Of a stretch of 30,940 nt of DNA, positions 1-6,429 are shown in pieces (the stretch's first letter is position 1; each line of letters opens with the position of its first letter). The translations under genes and the position numbers were made by a program. The DNA is from a virus. The stretch spans positions 1 through 30,940 of IMG/VR virus record IMGVR_UViG_3300006925_000078. The stretch is one strand, 5' to 3'. The notes beneath the pieces are model-generated. The model worked only from the letters and a program-made list of their open reading frames with translations, made no database searches and was not told the origin of the DNA.

Positions 1-140
1 CCCTTACTTGTATCATCTTTGGTGTTAAAGGTTTCATCATAAAGACCTAACTCTTGGTCTCGTTTCATTATTTCAGCAAGTAACCTTGCTCTTCTTTTTG
101 GTATTAACCAATTAAGAAATTTATTCCAATACCTTCTCAT
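1..140 (-). CDS. Partial small basic protein, C-terminus off the window
   Basis: The reading frame starts with ATG at 140 and stays open to the left edge, so only the first 46 residues are seen. It starts two bases after the stop of the zinc-ribbon gene, so it is almost certainly the next gene of the same leftward operon. The N-terminus is strongly basic and aromatic (MRRYWNKFLNWLIPKRRAR), then becomes mixed-charge and helical-looking. It could be an amphipathic or membrane-surface helix. I do not recognise a function. The start is supported by the tight spacing and by the absence of any other ATG in the frame upstream. Confidence 0.6.
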   Translation of the reverse strand, partial: MRRYWNKFLNWLIPKRRARLLAEIMKRDQELGLYDETFNTKDDTSK

Positions 141-142
141 CT

Positions 143-373
143 CTATTTAAATCTAAGTGCACCTTCTACTTCTATAAACTCTTGACCACAACTATCACAT
201 ACAATGTTTAGGTGTTGGTTTTGTAAGAGCGTAGTATTCATACAGTTAGGACAAGGAGTCTCCGTATGTACCCACTGTTTAGCAGCTGTTTCATTGAGCT
301 GTTTTGTATAGTTTTCATAAGAGCCATACTTTTCTTGTACTTCTCTCATAAATATTTCTTTCATTCTTCCCAT
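143..373 (-). CDS. Small zinc-ribbon protein (76 aa)
   Basis: This 76-residue protein carries two Cys-x2-Cys knuckles, CPNC at about residues 41-44 and CDSC at about 59-62. The 14-residue spacing fits a single zinc ribbon. The N-terminal half is charged and helical and may be a partner-binding segment. It follows the helicase stop by four bases, so it is translationally close-coupled and may be an accessory to helicase or replication functions; that role is inference from position only. Such isolated ribbons in phages are often nucleic-acid or RNA-polymerase binders. A second ATG three codons in (364) is an alternative start. No specific family is recognised. Confidence 0.7.
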   Translation of the reverse strand: MGRMKEIFMREVQEKYGSYENYTKQLNETAAKQWVHTETPCPNCMNTTLLQNQHLNIVCDSCGQEFIEVEGALRFK

Positions 374-377
374 AATT

Positions 378-1475
378 TTAGTCTAAAGGATTATAATATT
401 TAATTTTGTTCTTATCAAATGTCTTCAATGCATTCTTAACCCATCTTTCATCTGCAGTTCCTTTATAACAAAGAATATGACATGTAGATTTTTCTGTAGG
501 ATTAAGTCTAAGTAAACGTCCAATACGTTGTGCGGTCTTAGTTTCATTACCATATGTATGCATAATAATACCTTGTTTTAAGTTAGGTATAGTAACACCC
601 TCTGATAACTGTAATACACAAGATAATTGATTGATGCGGCCATCAGAAAACAATTGTAGATTATCTTCTGAGTTTGGATTTGATGAATGAAATGAGTGTT
701 TAGAAACTCTATCTGCTTGTGCTTGAGTATTTGCAAAGACAATACATTTAGATTTTATATTACCTAATATAGACTTTACATAAGCTTCTTTGCTTGTATA
801 GTCCATAAGAGCTCTCATTCTCATAATAGCAGAAAACTGTTTTTGCTTTGGTGTAACTGCATCATTAAATCTACTTTCTACATACATGTAATCTTTATAC
901 TCTGATGTGTACCATTGACCACCTTTCTTATTCTTTTTTTTATAAGTAGGTGTCTTAGCTAATAAAAGCTCATGCACAACTATTTGATAATCATTAAGAA
1001 TATTACTATCAGTAGCTTCATCAACAGTAAACCTATAACGTATAGGACAATACTGTGATACCATCTCATATTTTTCTGTTCCTTTACGTACTGGTGGTGT
1101 ACCAGTTAACCCTAGTATCTTACCTTTAAAGTTAGATAAAAATGGTTTATGATTATGTAATAAACTATGACACTCATCTAAATATACAAGTTGATAATCT
1201 GCAGGATCATGTTTGTTTATAGATAAGTAAGTTGTAAAGGTTAAATGAGATTCTAAGTTTGATAGATTCATTTTTTTTAGTTCTGCAATCCAAGAATCTT
1301 TTATAGATAATTTTGGTATTACTACTAATGCTTTTATAAAAGGATCATAATTTCTCTGAAAGTGTTGTATTGCTATTCTAGTTTTACCTACACCCATTGA
1401 TATACCTAATCCACATCTTTTATGTTGTACTGCTATTGATAATGCATCTGCTTGCACTACTTCTCTATGTTTCAT
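378..1475 (-). CDS. SF2 DNA/RNA helicase (DEAD/SNF2-type)
   Basis: This 365-aa protein shows the ordered motifs of a superfamily 2 helicase: Walker A GVGKTRIA near the N-terminus, motif II as DECH in YLDECHSL, motif III as LTGTPP, and an arginine-finger motif VI as QRIGRLLRLNP near the C-terminus. It would couple ATP hydrolysis to translocation on, or remodelling of, phage nucleic acid. At 365 residues it is compact, with two RecA-like lobes and little else. I chose the ATG at 1475 over one at 1514 because 1475 forms an ATGA overlap with the stop of the upstream membrane-protein gene, whereas 1514 would bury 14 codons in it. It belongs to the leftward early/replication group. The precise role (replication, recombination or transcription) cannot be told. 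Confidence 0.88.
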   Translation of the reverse strand: MKHREVVQADALSIAVQHKRCGLGISMGVGKTRIAIQHFQRNYDPFIKALVVIPKLSIKDSWIAELKKMNLSNLESHLTFTTYLSINKHDPADYQLVYLDECHSLLHNHKPFLSNFKGKILGLTGTPPVRKGTEKYEMVSQYCPIRYRFTVDEATDSNILNDYQIVVHELLLAKTPTYKKKNKKGGQWYTSEYKDYMYVESRFNDAVTPKQKQFSAIMRMRALMDYTSKEAYVKSILGNIKSKCIVFANTQAQADRVSKHSFHSSNPNSEDNLQLFSDGRINQLSCVLQLSEGVTIPNLKQGIIMHTYGNETKTAQRIGRLLRLNPTEKSTCHILCYKGTADERWVKNALKTFDKNKIKYYNPLD

Positions 1476-1636
1476 AAAAATTCTATTAATATTAGAACAG
1501 AACCTACAACACATATACCTATAAAGGCTATGGCAAAAACTATAAAACTATGTTTATATTGGTTTTTTGTTCTACCCTGTCCAGGTGATTCATATTTTCT
1601 TAAATATTCTTTTCCATTGTTTGCAAAGTGATTCAT
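1472..1636 (-). CDS. Small single-pass membrane protein (54 aa)
   Basis: This short frame has a hydrophilic N-terminal half (start MNHFANNGKEYLRK) and one strongly hydrophobic C-terminal helix (about residues 30-52, rich in I, V, F, A and G) ending two residues after a glutamate. Its TGA stop overlaps the helicase ATG (ATGA), which supports both gene calls. The likely topology is N-in with a C-terminal anchor in the inner membrane. The function is unknown; small membrane proteins of early phage operons often target host envelope functions, but nothing here identifies a target. It lies between the tRNA cluster and the helicase. Confidence 0.6.
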   Translation of the reverse strand: MNHFANNGKEYLRKYESPGQGRTKNQYKHSFIVFAIAFIGICVVGSVLILIEFL

Positions 1637-1657
1637 GATTTTTTAGTTTTATAAAGG

Positions 1658-1731
1658 TGCACCCTACAGGACTTGAACCTGTGACCTTTTCATTATGAGT
1701 GAATTGCTCTAACCAACTGAGCTAAGAGTGC
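1658..1731 (-). tRNA. tRNA with CAU anticodon (elongator Met or Ile2)
   Basis: The reverse strand folds into a full cloverleaf: a 7-bp acceptor stem (one G-U), a 4-bp D stem GCTC/GAGC, an anticodon loop CTCATAA giving CAU, a T arm ACAGG-TTCAAGT-CCTGT and discriminator A. The anticodon stem has a single A-A mismatch at its outer pair. CCA is not encoded. The G1-C72 pair argues against an initiator tRNA, so it is an elongator Met tRNA or an Ile tRNA needing lysidine at C34. Its 5' end abuts the encoded CCA of the preceding tRNA-Leu with no spacer. Confidence 0.92.
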
Positions 1732-1820
1732 TGGTAGCCGGAATGGGACTTGAACCCATACGAGCATTAATGCTCAACAGATTTTAAGTCTGTCATGTCT
1801 ACCAATTTCATCATCCGGCC
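1732..1820 (-). tRNA. tRNA-Leu (UAA)
   Basis: This class II tRNA lies on the reverse strand. The acceptor stem is GGCCGGA/TCCGGCT (7 bp, one G-U), the D region is short, and the anticodon stem ACAGA/TCTGT has loop CTTAAAA, giving anticodon UAA. The long variable arm is itself a hairpin (GAGCAT/ATGCTC), and the T arm is ATGGG-TTCAAGT-CCCAT. The discriminator is A and CCA is encoded (1732-1734), unlike in the two neighbouring tRNAs. UUA codons are very common in the genes of this window, so the tRNA matches phage codon demand. Confidence 0.95.
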
Positions 1821-1825
1821 ATCAG

Positions 1826-1899
1826 TGATCCCACAAGGACTTGAACCTTGAACCTACAGCTTAGAAGGCTGTTGCTCTATCCAATTGAGCTATAGGACC
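1826..1899 (-). tRNA. tRNA-Arg (UCU)
   Basis: Reverse-strand cloverleaf with acceptor GGTCCTA/TGGGATC (7 bp with G-U pairs), D stem GCTC/GAGC, anticodon stem ACAGC/GCTGT with loop CTTCTAA (anticodon UCU), T arm CAAGG-TTCAAGT-CCTTG and discriminator A. CCA is not encoded. It reads AGA and AGG; AGA is visibly the main Arg codon of the surrounding genes. It is the first of three tandem tRNAs in transcription order (Arg, Leu, CAU). Confidence 0.95.
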
Positions 1900-1912
1900 T
1901 AATGTGAAGTAA

Positions 1913-1920
1913 CAAATTTA
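1913..1920 (-). promoter_or_regulatory. Possible -7 element before the tRNA cluster
   Basis: On the reverse strand the octamer TAAATTTG matches the Bacteroidota -7 consensus TAnnTTTG. It lies about 14 bases upstream of the tRNA-Arg 5' end and overlaps the stop codon of the HNH gene. No clear -33 TTG was found at the usual spacing, so this is tentative. Confidence 0.28.
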
Positions 1921-2319
1921 AATTCTTTTAATAGAGAATCCTAATTCAATTGCTTCTTTTGGATGTTCCTCAATATACATGTGACATTGCCTACATACAG
2001 ACAACCATGTACTTACTTTTAAATGATTTTCACCCCTCCCTTGTTTATGATGAACATCAGTTGATGCTCCTGTACAACAAGGTAAAGCGGCTTGACACAT
2101 TGGATTCTCTTCCATAAACTTTCTTCTAAGTTTACTGTAAGCTGAATCTAATGCTACCATCATTTTTGATTTTTTATTAATGGGTTTCCTTTGTAATGGT
2201 TTTTTAACTTCTTTTGATTTATACCAGCAACTTTTGCAATAACGGCTTCCTTTATCATTTTTCCAGATAAATTGTTCCGTATTGCAATTGTTACATAGTT
2301 TCTTTTTCTGCTTAATCAT
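1918..2319 (-). CDS. HNH-type protein with N-terminal zinc ribbon
   Basis: This 133-aa protein has two metal-binding parts. Residues 9-31 hold CNNC and CKSC pairs (a treble-clef or ribbon). Residues 75-113 hold a Cys cluster, the HHKQGR motif (His90-His91) and a C-x2-CH motif, the usual arrangement of HNH nucleases with a structural zinc. The expected activity is metal-dependent DNA nicking or cleavage, for example in recombination, replication or host DNA attack. The length (133 aa) and its place in an operon, rather than inside another gene, argue against a simple homing endonuclease. The start ATG overlaps the upstream stop (ATGA). The specific substrate is unknown. Confidence 0.75.
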   Translation of the reverse strand: MIKQKKKLCNNCNTEQFIWKNDKGSRYCKSCWYKSKEVKKPLQRKPINKKSKMMVALDSAYSKLRRKFMEENPMCQAALPCCTGASTDVHHKQGRGENHLKVSTWLSVCRQCHMYIEEHPKEAIELGFSIKRI

Positions 2320-2828
2320 TTTAACGTAAGATAATTTCTAGGCAGTAGCCCTTTCTTCATATAAAACAAGATTAAATCTTCATATTTTATTCCAAGATCT
2401 TTAAAACTAATCTTGTTAATAACAGTAGGATCTGTCTCATCTATAGGAAACGCTGCAAGAGCACGACCAAGTGGTGTTCCTGTAAATATACTAAATATTG
2501 GCTGAACTTTCTTAGCAGTTATAACTTGTTTCCAAGCATTAACTTCTCTTTGTCCTCTTTGCCATACTTTTTTTATTCTTCTTGCTTTGTCCCAATGAAG
2601 TTTACTCCTTTCTTCTGGAGTATATACATTAAGTCCATGTAACACTCTTTTAAATAAAAAGTGTTGTGTGGGATTAAGTTTAGTGTAATCAAGGCACTGA
2701 GCCATGATTTCAGGTTGTAATTGATATTCACTTAGTATACCTAAATACTCATAACGTGACTTACGTTTCTCAATCTCATTAATTTGTCTTTCAATTCTAA
2801 GGATTTCTTTTTGTTCATTAGTTAGCAT
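2316..2828 (-). CDS. Conserved-looking hypothetical protein (170 aa)
   Basis: The protein begins with a charged helical stretch (residues 1-25) and has a basic middle (KARRIKKVWQRGQREVNAWKQ at about 83-103) that could bind nucleic acid. Its C-terminal segment carries LGIKYEDLILFYMKKGLLP. There are no catalytic motifs, signal peptide or membrane segments. It is translationally coupled to the HNH gene by an ATGA overlap, so the two may act together. It is the first gene after the terminator at 2854-2886, so it probably has its own promoter in 2829-2853 or depends on readthrough. I do not recognise the family. Confidence 0.65.
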   Translation of the reverse strand: MLTNEQKEILRIERQINEIEKRKSRYEYLGILSEYQLQPEIMAQCLDYTKLNPTQHFLFKRVLHGLNVYTPEERSKLHWDKARRIKKVWQRGQREVNAWKQVITAKKVQPIFSIFTGTPLGRALAAFPIDETDPTVINKISFKDLGIKYEDLILFYMKKGLLPRNYLTLK

Positions 2829-2853
2829 GTTTTAAAGTGTGTTTATAAAGGTG

Positions 2854-2886
2854 AAAAATAAAAAGGGCTAGTATTTCTACCAGCCC
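2854..2886 (-). terminator. Intrinsic terminator, leftward
   Basis: The reverse strand forms GGGCTGGTA-GAAA-TACTAGCCC, a 9-bp stem with one G-U and a GAAA tetraloop, followed by TTTTTATTTTT. It lies 28 bases beyond the stop of the 197-aa gene. The G-U pair would be an A-C mismatch on the other strand, which fixes the orientation as leftward. Confidence 0.88.
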
Positions 2887-2914
2887 CTTTTGATAAGTGT
2901 ACTACGCTATATTA

Positions 2915-3508
2915 CTATAGCTCAAATGTAGAGTCTTCTAGCTCTACTACTTCTTCTGATTCAACATCTACTTCTGAAGCTTGTACTTCATTGATAGAAT
3001 CTTCTAAGTCTATTTGGTTATCATCATCAGTTCCAAATGCTTCTTCTGCTGTAACAGTTAACTTTGGTTGATTAGATTCTTCATACTGTAATGCATTAGC
3101 TTCTTTAATTGCATCACCATTGTTGTGTGCTATTAATGTATCTTTTGCATTGATATCTGATAAAAAGACTGTTTTCCTATAAATAGGTTGTCCATCTTGA
3201 CAGCAAATAATTCCTGTTTTACCAGCAATTTTAAGGTCACGGTCTGGATCTTTCTTGTTAAATGGCTCTAAAGACTCATTTATTACAATCTTACCATCCA
3301 TCTCAGTTAGGTCTGCAAGACCCATAGCTTGAAGGTTTTCTACTTTACCATGTAATAGTGTTGATACGGGTTTTCTGTCTACCCATCCTGTGTTGCCAAA
3401 GATAATTCTTTGTTGTTCTAGTCTTACATGACCAAATTCTGAATTGTTTTGAGATACACGGATTACGTTCCCTAAATCATCAGGGATAATTTGAACTTTG
3501 TTATTCAT
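2915..3508 (-). CDS. Hypothetical protein with acidic C-terminal tail (197 aa)
   Basis: I start this gene at the ATG at 3508 (MNNKVQIIPDDLGNVIRVS) because the longer frame upstream encodes atypical residues and runs back into the preceding gene. The first 130 residues look like a compact beta-rich domain (IIPDDLGNVIRVS, HVRLEQQRIIFG, KIAGKTGIICC). Then comes a linker, and the last 45 residues are strongly acidic, ending EEVVELEDSTFEL. A beta domain plus acidic tail is the layout of single-stranded DNA-binding proteins that recruit partners through the tail, but no OB-fold signature can be read by eye, so this is only a suggestion. It is followed by a strong terminator, so it closes its transcription unit and may be abundant. 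Confidence 0.7.
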   Translation of the reverse strand: MNNKVQIIPDDLGNVIRVSQNNSEFGHVRLEQQRIIFGNTGWVDRKPVSTLLHGKVENLQAMGLADLTEMDGKIVINESLEPFNKKDPDRDLKIAGKTGIICCQDGQPIYRKTVFLSDINAKDTLIAHNNGDAIKEANALQYEESNQPKLTVTAEEAFGTDDDNQIDLEDSINEVQASEVDVESEEVVELEDSTFEL

Positions 3509-3533
3509 TTTTAAATTATTAAAGGTTAAACTT

Positions 3534-3809
3534 TTAGATGTCATCTGGATGAAAATAATCATCTTCTAACTTTTCTAAAGGATCAATGTCAAAAAGACTT
3601 GGCTCAAACTCTTGTTCATTAACAAGTTCTTTAGCTACTCTCTTTGATTCTTTGTCTCCTTTAGCAAATAAGTTATAAAAAGGATTATTACACTCAAGAC
3701 TATATGCTGAACTTAAACCATTAAGCTCGTTAACCTCTGTATCATTCAGTTCAAGAAACTGTTCTACAGATAATTCAATTATACGTCCATTTGGTAACTG
3801 GTATATCAT
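3534..3809 (-). CDS. Small acidic hypothetical protein (91 aa)
   Basis: The protein starts MIYQLPNGRIIELSVEQFLELND and ends in an acidic stretch with aromatic residues (LEDDYFHPDDI). It has no Cys, membrane segment or signal peptide. It lies 25 bases upstream of the 197-aa gene start and the two probably share a transcript ending at 2854. Upstream (3810-3919) is a 110-base gene-free stretch that could hold the promoter, but no clear consensus was found. The family is not assigned. Confidence 0.6.
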   Translation of the reverse strand: MIYQLPNGRIIELSVEQFLELNDTEVNELNGLSSAYSLECNNPFYNLFAKGDKESKRVAKELVNEQEFEPSLFDIDPLEKLEDDYFHPDDI

Positions 3810-3919
3810 TTTGTTTTACAATTATTGTAAAAGTATGAATATAAATGCTACTATAGAAGTATAATTAAGAGATTAATGATGTTGTTCTGCAAATAATTAG
3901 CAGTATATAGCTAACTATT

Positions 3920-4168
3920 TTATTTTAATGTGATTATTCTACCATTTCTTGTTAAATATTTCTTGTTTTTTAGTTCAGAGATAAGATATGATATACTTCT
4001 TACTGATTTATTGCAGTGATCTGCTAGTGTATTTATTGAAGGAAAACACTCTCTATTTTTATCAGCGTATGTACATAATAAACTATATAAACCTTTTGCT
4101 TGAATACTTAGCTCAGGATCTTGTAAAACTTCTTGACTCACTATACCAAAACGTTTAGTATACGACAT
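3920..4168 (-). CDS. Winged-helix DNA-binding protein (HTH_36-like)
   Basis: This 82-residue protein shows the typical helix-turn-helix layout of replication-initiator and regulator proteins: LSIQAKGLYSLLCTYADK, then CFPSINTLADHCNKSVRSIS with the recognition helix, then YLISELKNKKYLTRNGRIITL as the wing. It probably binds DNA as a phage regulator or replication protein. At 82 residues it is just the DNA-binding domain. I chose ATG 4168 (MSYTKRFG) rather than the one nine bases upstream because MSYTKRFG leads directly into the domain. Its start overlaps the end of the 65-aa frame by 14 bases. Confidence 0.78.
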   Translation of the reverse strand: MSYTKRFGIVSQEVLQDPELSIQAKGLYSLLCTYADKNRECFPSINTLADHCNKSVRSISYLISELKNKKYLTRNGRIITLK

Positions 4169-4352
4169 GATGTTCAAGAATTAATCTTATAGCAGATATA
4201 GATGTTTTTGCATCTGCTAAATTTGTACTTCTCATTAAGTACTTTTTATTCATATAACTACCGAAGCTATGAACTTGTCTAGAATACATTCTCTTCAACG
4301 TTCCCCACTTCTTTATCTCCTCTCTGAGTAGAGGCTTGCTTATCTTTGCCAT
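4155..4352 (-). CDS. Small basic protein overlapping its neighbour (65 aa)
   Basis: This basic frame (start MAKISKPLLREEIKKWGTL) overlaps the end of the 179-aa gene by 74 bases in another frame and the start of the winged-helix gene by 14 bases. An internal ATG at 4289 (MYSRQVHSFGSY) would leave a 44-aa protein with only an 11-base overlap, more in line with other junctions here, so the true start is uncertain. No domain is recognised. Its position fills what would otherwise be a 110-base gap, which supports at least the shorter version being real. Confidence 0.5.
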   Translation of the reverse strand: MAKISKPLLREEIKKWGTLKRMYSRQVHSFGSYMNKKYLMRSTNLADAKTSISAIRLILEHHVVY

Positions 4353-4818
4353 TGTTTAAATTTTTAAAGTATAATATATCTTCTTTGTTTACTTTTTGTA
4401 AACCAATAGAGTGTACAGTATCTTCATGTTCTTGTAGCTCATTTTTATCATTGTGATATAAATAAACTACTTTAAACTGACCATTATAAGCGTTATATGA
4501 ACTACCCCAACTTGTATCATCTACAATTCTGGCATAAACCTTATCTGTATCTTTACATATAAGACCCATTTCTTTAAGGGTATCATAATTAAAGTATTTT
4601 CTTAGATGATAGTCCTGTATATCAGCCTTTACATAGTCATTCCTATTAATAGGCTCATATGGTTCATCAGAACTAAGCAAATCAAGTACTAATTCCATCT
4701 GTTCATCTTGTAGATTTGCTAGTATAGCTTTAATTGCATGGTTATAATTGATATGTGTTTTATTATCAAAACATTTTTTAAATATATTCTCTACTGTTTT
4801 ATTGCTGACTTTAGCCAT
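4279..4818 (-). CDS. Hypothetical protein (179 aa)
   Basis: A soluble, mixed-charge protein with a helical N-terminal half (SNKTVENIFKKCF, DEQMELVLDLLSSDEPYEP) and a more beta-like second half (KVYARIVDDTSWGSSYNAY, GQFKVVYLYHND). The final 25 residues are polar and low in complexity (NGKDKQASTQRGDKE), where a second gene overlaps in another frame. There is no transmembrane segment or signal peptide, and the function is not recognised. It begins a small cluster (179-aa, 65-aa, winged helix) downstream of a 179-base gene-free stretch (4819-4997) that presumably carries its promoter. Confidence 0.65.
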   Translation of the reverse strand: MAKVSNKTVENIFKKCFDNKTHINYNHAIKAILANLQDEQMELVLDLLSSDEPYEPINRNDYVKADIQDYHLRKYFNYDTLKEMGLICKDTDKVYARIVDDTSWGSSYNAYNGQFKVVYLYHNDKNELQEHEDTVHSIGLQKVNKEDILYFKNLNNGKDKQASTQRGDKEVGNVEENVF

Positions 4819-4997
4819 GTTAAATAAAAATTAGTGTTTAGAAAAATAACTTGCCTATTATAAGCTTGCGTCTGTTAAAGAACAAGTTACTTTTACATCA
4901 CCTAAACATAAGTTATGGCAATATATTGCAGTTTTTACTTATAGTAATATACTCTATTAGAATACTGGTACTGTTAGTATGCAATATGCTGCACTTA

Positions 4998-5588
4998 TTA
5001 ATTGTATAAAGATTTAGCTATGTAAACCTCTTTCTTCTTATCACATTTGAATGTAACTGAATTACAAAATTCATTACTGTTTGCGTTCTCACGTATGATA
5101 GATTTAAATCTTTTGAGAATCATTCTCATAGATTCTACCAACTTGATGTTTTCATAGTGACTTAGTGGCACAAATGATGGCATAACTATACTATGCTTTA
5201 TACATAACCAGCTATGATCAAACATTAATTCAGTACTATTATCTAAGATTGATTTAGGAGAATCAATCCCAACAGTATATTTTCCTTTCTCTGTGATCTT
5301 ACTATGAAATCTTTGTAAGTACTTTGGATTATCCGCAGTTATACTTACATCAATACGTGAATAATCACCTTGAAAATTATATTCAAATGCTATATGACCA
5401 TCATAGTAGCTATTATGTGTACGTAAATATTGGTTATCACCATTCTTTCCGTAAACAATACTACCTCTGTGGCCTTTACATACTACACCTCTTTCAAGTT
5501 TAAGTATGTTTAGTTCATATGATTGACTTTTTCCTACATGAGTCTTTGTTTTTCTAGCGTCTATTAATTGTTTAACTAATTTCTCCAT
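4998..5588 (-). CDS. Hypothetical protein (196 aa)
   Basis: The protein has a basic N-terminus (KLVKQLIDARKTKTHVGKS), a central region with several short beta-like stretches (HIAFEYNFQ, SRIDVSITADN, GKYTVGIDS), and a helical, basic C-terminal part (SMRMILKRFKSIIREN) followed by a Cys pair. I recognise no catalytic motif. The size and charge could suit a nucleic-acid-associated early protein. Its ATG lies inside the last codons of the 42-aa gene (13-base overlap), so the two are translationally coupled. Downstream are 179 bases without a gene. Confidence 0.62.
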   Translation of the reverse strand: MEKLVKQLIDARKTKTHVGKSQSYELNILKLERGVVCKGHRGSIVYGKNGDNQYLRTHNSYYDGHIAFEYNFQGDYSRIDVSITADNPKYLQRFHSKITEKGKYTVGIDSPKSILDNSTELMFDHSWLCIKHSIVMPSFVPLSHYENIKLVESMRMILKRFKSIIRENANSNEFCNSVTFKCDKKKEVYIAKSLYN

Positions 5589-5704
5589 GACACTTCAAAC
5601 ATTACAAAGGGAAGGATAATTGCTACACGGTCTCTTTGCCATGCTATACCTAAGCCTATAAATTCAGCAAAGGTTACGTGAAAACTAAATTTTGGTCTAT
5701 ACAT
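5576..5704 (-). CDS. Small aromatic-rich protein (42 aa)
   Basis: This short frame starts MYRPKFSFHVTFAEFIGLG and continues with IAWQRDRVAIILPFVMFEVSW. The alternating pattern suggests two or three beta strands or a membrane-associated hairpin rather than a single helix. Its TAG stop lies inside the start of the 196-aa gene (13-base overlap), and 11 bases separate it from the 51-aa gene upstream. Packing and composition support a real gene, but no function is known to me. Confidence 0.55.
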   Translation of the reverse strand: MYRPKFSFHVTFAEFIGLGIAWQRDRVAIILPFVMFEVSWRN

Positions 5705-5715
5705 AAAATTGGTTT

Positions 5716-5871
5716 TTAAAGATTATTTAATTCTATTATTTTTGGTTTAAGACCATAACATTTTGCAACGATGGTCTTTCTATCTGTTTTTTCTATTGCA
5801 TAATCTAAAGATGGAGTAATATATTCTAGTCCATCTAAATAATAGCTGTAAGTACATTCTTGATCTTCCAT
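5716..5871 (-). CDS. Small hypothetical protein (51 aa)
   Basis: The frame starts MEDQECTYSYYLDGLEYITPS and ends in a basic stretch (TIVAKCYGLKPKIIELNNL). It has no membrane segment. It lies between the 94-aa gene, from which a hairpin (5902-5928) separates it, and the 42-aa gene, and so fits the compact leftward operon. No family is recognised. Confidence 0.5.
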   Translation of the reverse strand: MEDQECTYSYYLDGLEYITPSLDYAIEKTDRKTIVAKCYGLKPKIIELNNL

Positions 5872-5901
5872 AATCTAATTGTTTGAAGTAAAGATATGTA
5901 A

Positions 5902-5928
5902 CAGGTAGAGTTTATACAACCCTACCTG
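5902..5928 (-). other. Intergenic hairpin, 7-bp perfect inverted repeat
   Basis: CAGGTAG and CTACCTG flank a 13-base loop between the 94-aa gene and the 51-aa gene. No T-tract follows on the leftward strand, so it does not look like an intrinsic terminator. It may be an mRNA-processing or stability hairpin, or an operator. Confidence 0.45.
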
Positions 5929-5934
5929 ATAAAT

Positions 5935-6219
5935 TTAACAGTGTAATGCAACATACTTCATGTAAGATACATCATCATACTTGGGTTCTCCAACAGTGAT
6001 ATACTCTTCATGTGACGCTACTTCACGTAACGATTCATCAGATTCTAAAGCTTCATTAAGCTCTACAATACTGATTGCTTCTAACTTATCTGTATTGACA
6101 CGTTGTATATCTCCGTAATTGTCACGGATTATAGTATTATTAGTGTCTTGAAAGTGTGTTAGTACAACTTGACCCTTGTACTTAGCAAATCTGCCTGGGT
6201 TTTTTACATATATTCTCAT
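5935..6219 (-). CDS. Small hypothetical protein (94 aa)
   Basis: The N-terminal half looks like a small beta barrel (MRIYVKNPGRFAKYKGQVV, then NTIIRDNYGDIQRVNTDKLEAI), reminiscent of SH3-like or KOW-like folds, with an acidic C-terminal half (EALESDESLREVASHEEYITVGEPKYDD split by short hydrophobic runs). No catalytic residues stand out. It lies five bases after the stop of the 58-aa membrane protein and is part of the leftward early operon. The SH3-like reading is a guess from strand pattern only. Confidence 0.6.
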   Translation of the reverse strand: MRIYVKNPGRFAKYKGQVVLTHFQDTNNTIIRDNYGDIQRVNTDKLEAISIVELNEALESDESLREVASHEEYITVGEPKYDDVSYMKYVALHC

Positions 6220-6224
6220 GATGT

Positions 6225-6401
6225 TTAGGTATTATTAGGTTCTTCTTTTAGGATTAATGGTATATATAACGATGCAACTCCAATAATGAAGAGTAATACT
6301 GCACTAGCAGTATCTCCATTTGTTGATGCATCATGTCCTGCTCTAAAGCAGTTGAATGCTACAAATATTGTTAATAGCACTACTAAGATTCTTGTTAGCA
6401 T
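6225..6401 (-). CDS. Small two-helix membrane protein (58 aa)
   Basis: The frame has two hydrophobic helices: residues 3-18 (TRILVVLLTIFVAFNC) and about 34-50 (ASAVLLFIIGVASLYIPLI). A short polar loop joins them (RAGHDASTNGDT), and a charged C-terminal tail follows (KEEPNNT). The size and hairpin topology are those of small holins or other phage inner-membrane peptides, but its location in the leftward early block, far from the endolysin, makes a holin role uncertain. It follows the putative structured RNA (6430-6635) on the transcript. Confidence 0.55.
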   Translation of the reverse strand: MLTRILVVLLTIFVAFNCFRAGHDASTNGDTASAVLLFIIGVASLYIPLILKEEPNNT

Positions 6402-6429
6402 GATGTTTTTGTTTTAAGGTGAAAAAATA

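Noticed and set aside
1476-1514. Longer start for the helicase at 1514
   Set aside because: The extra 13 residues are Cys-rich, lie inside the small membrane-protein gene, and would destroy the ATGA coupling at 1472-1475.
4819-4997. Inverted repeats in the 179-base gap (TAACTTG/CAAGTTA; GCAATATATTGC)
   Set aside because: Short, AT-rich and with a long loop; within chance expectation for this composition. Probably an ordinary promoter region.
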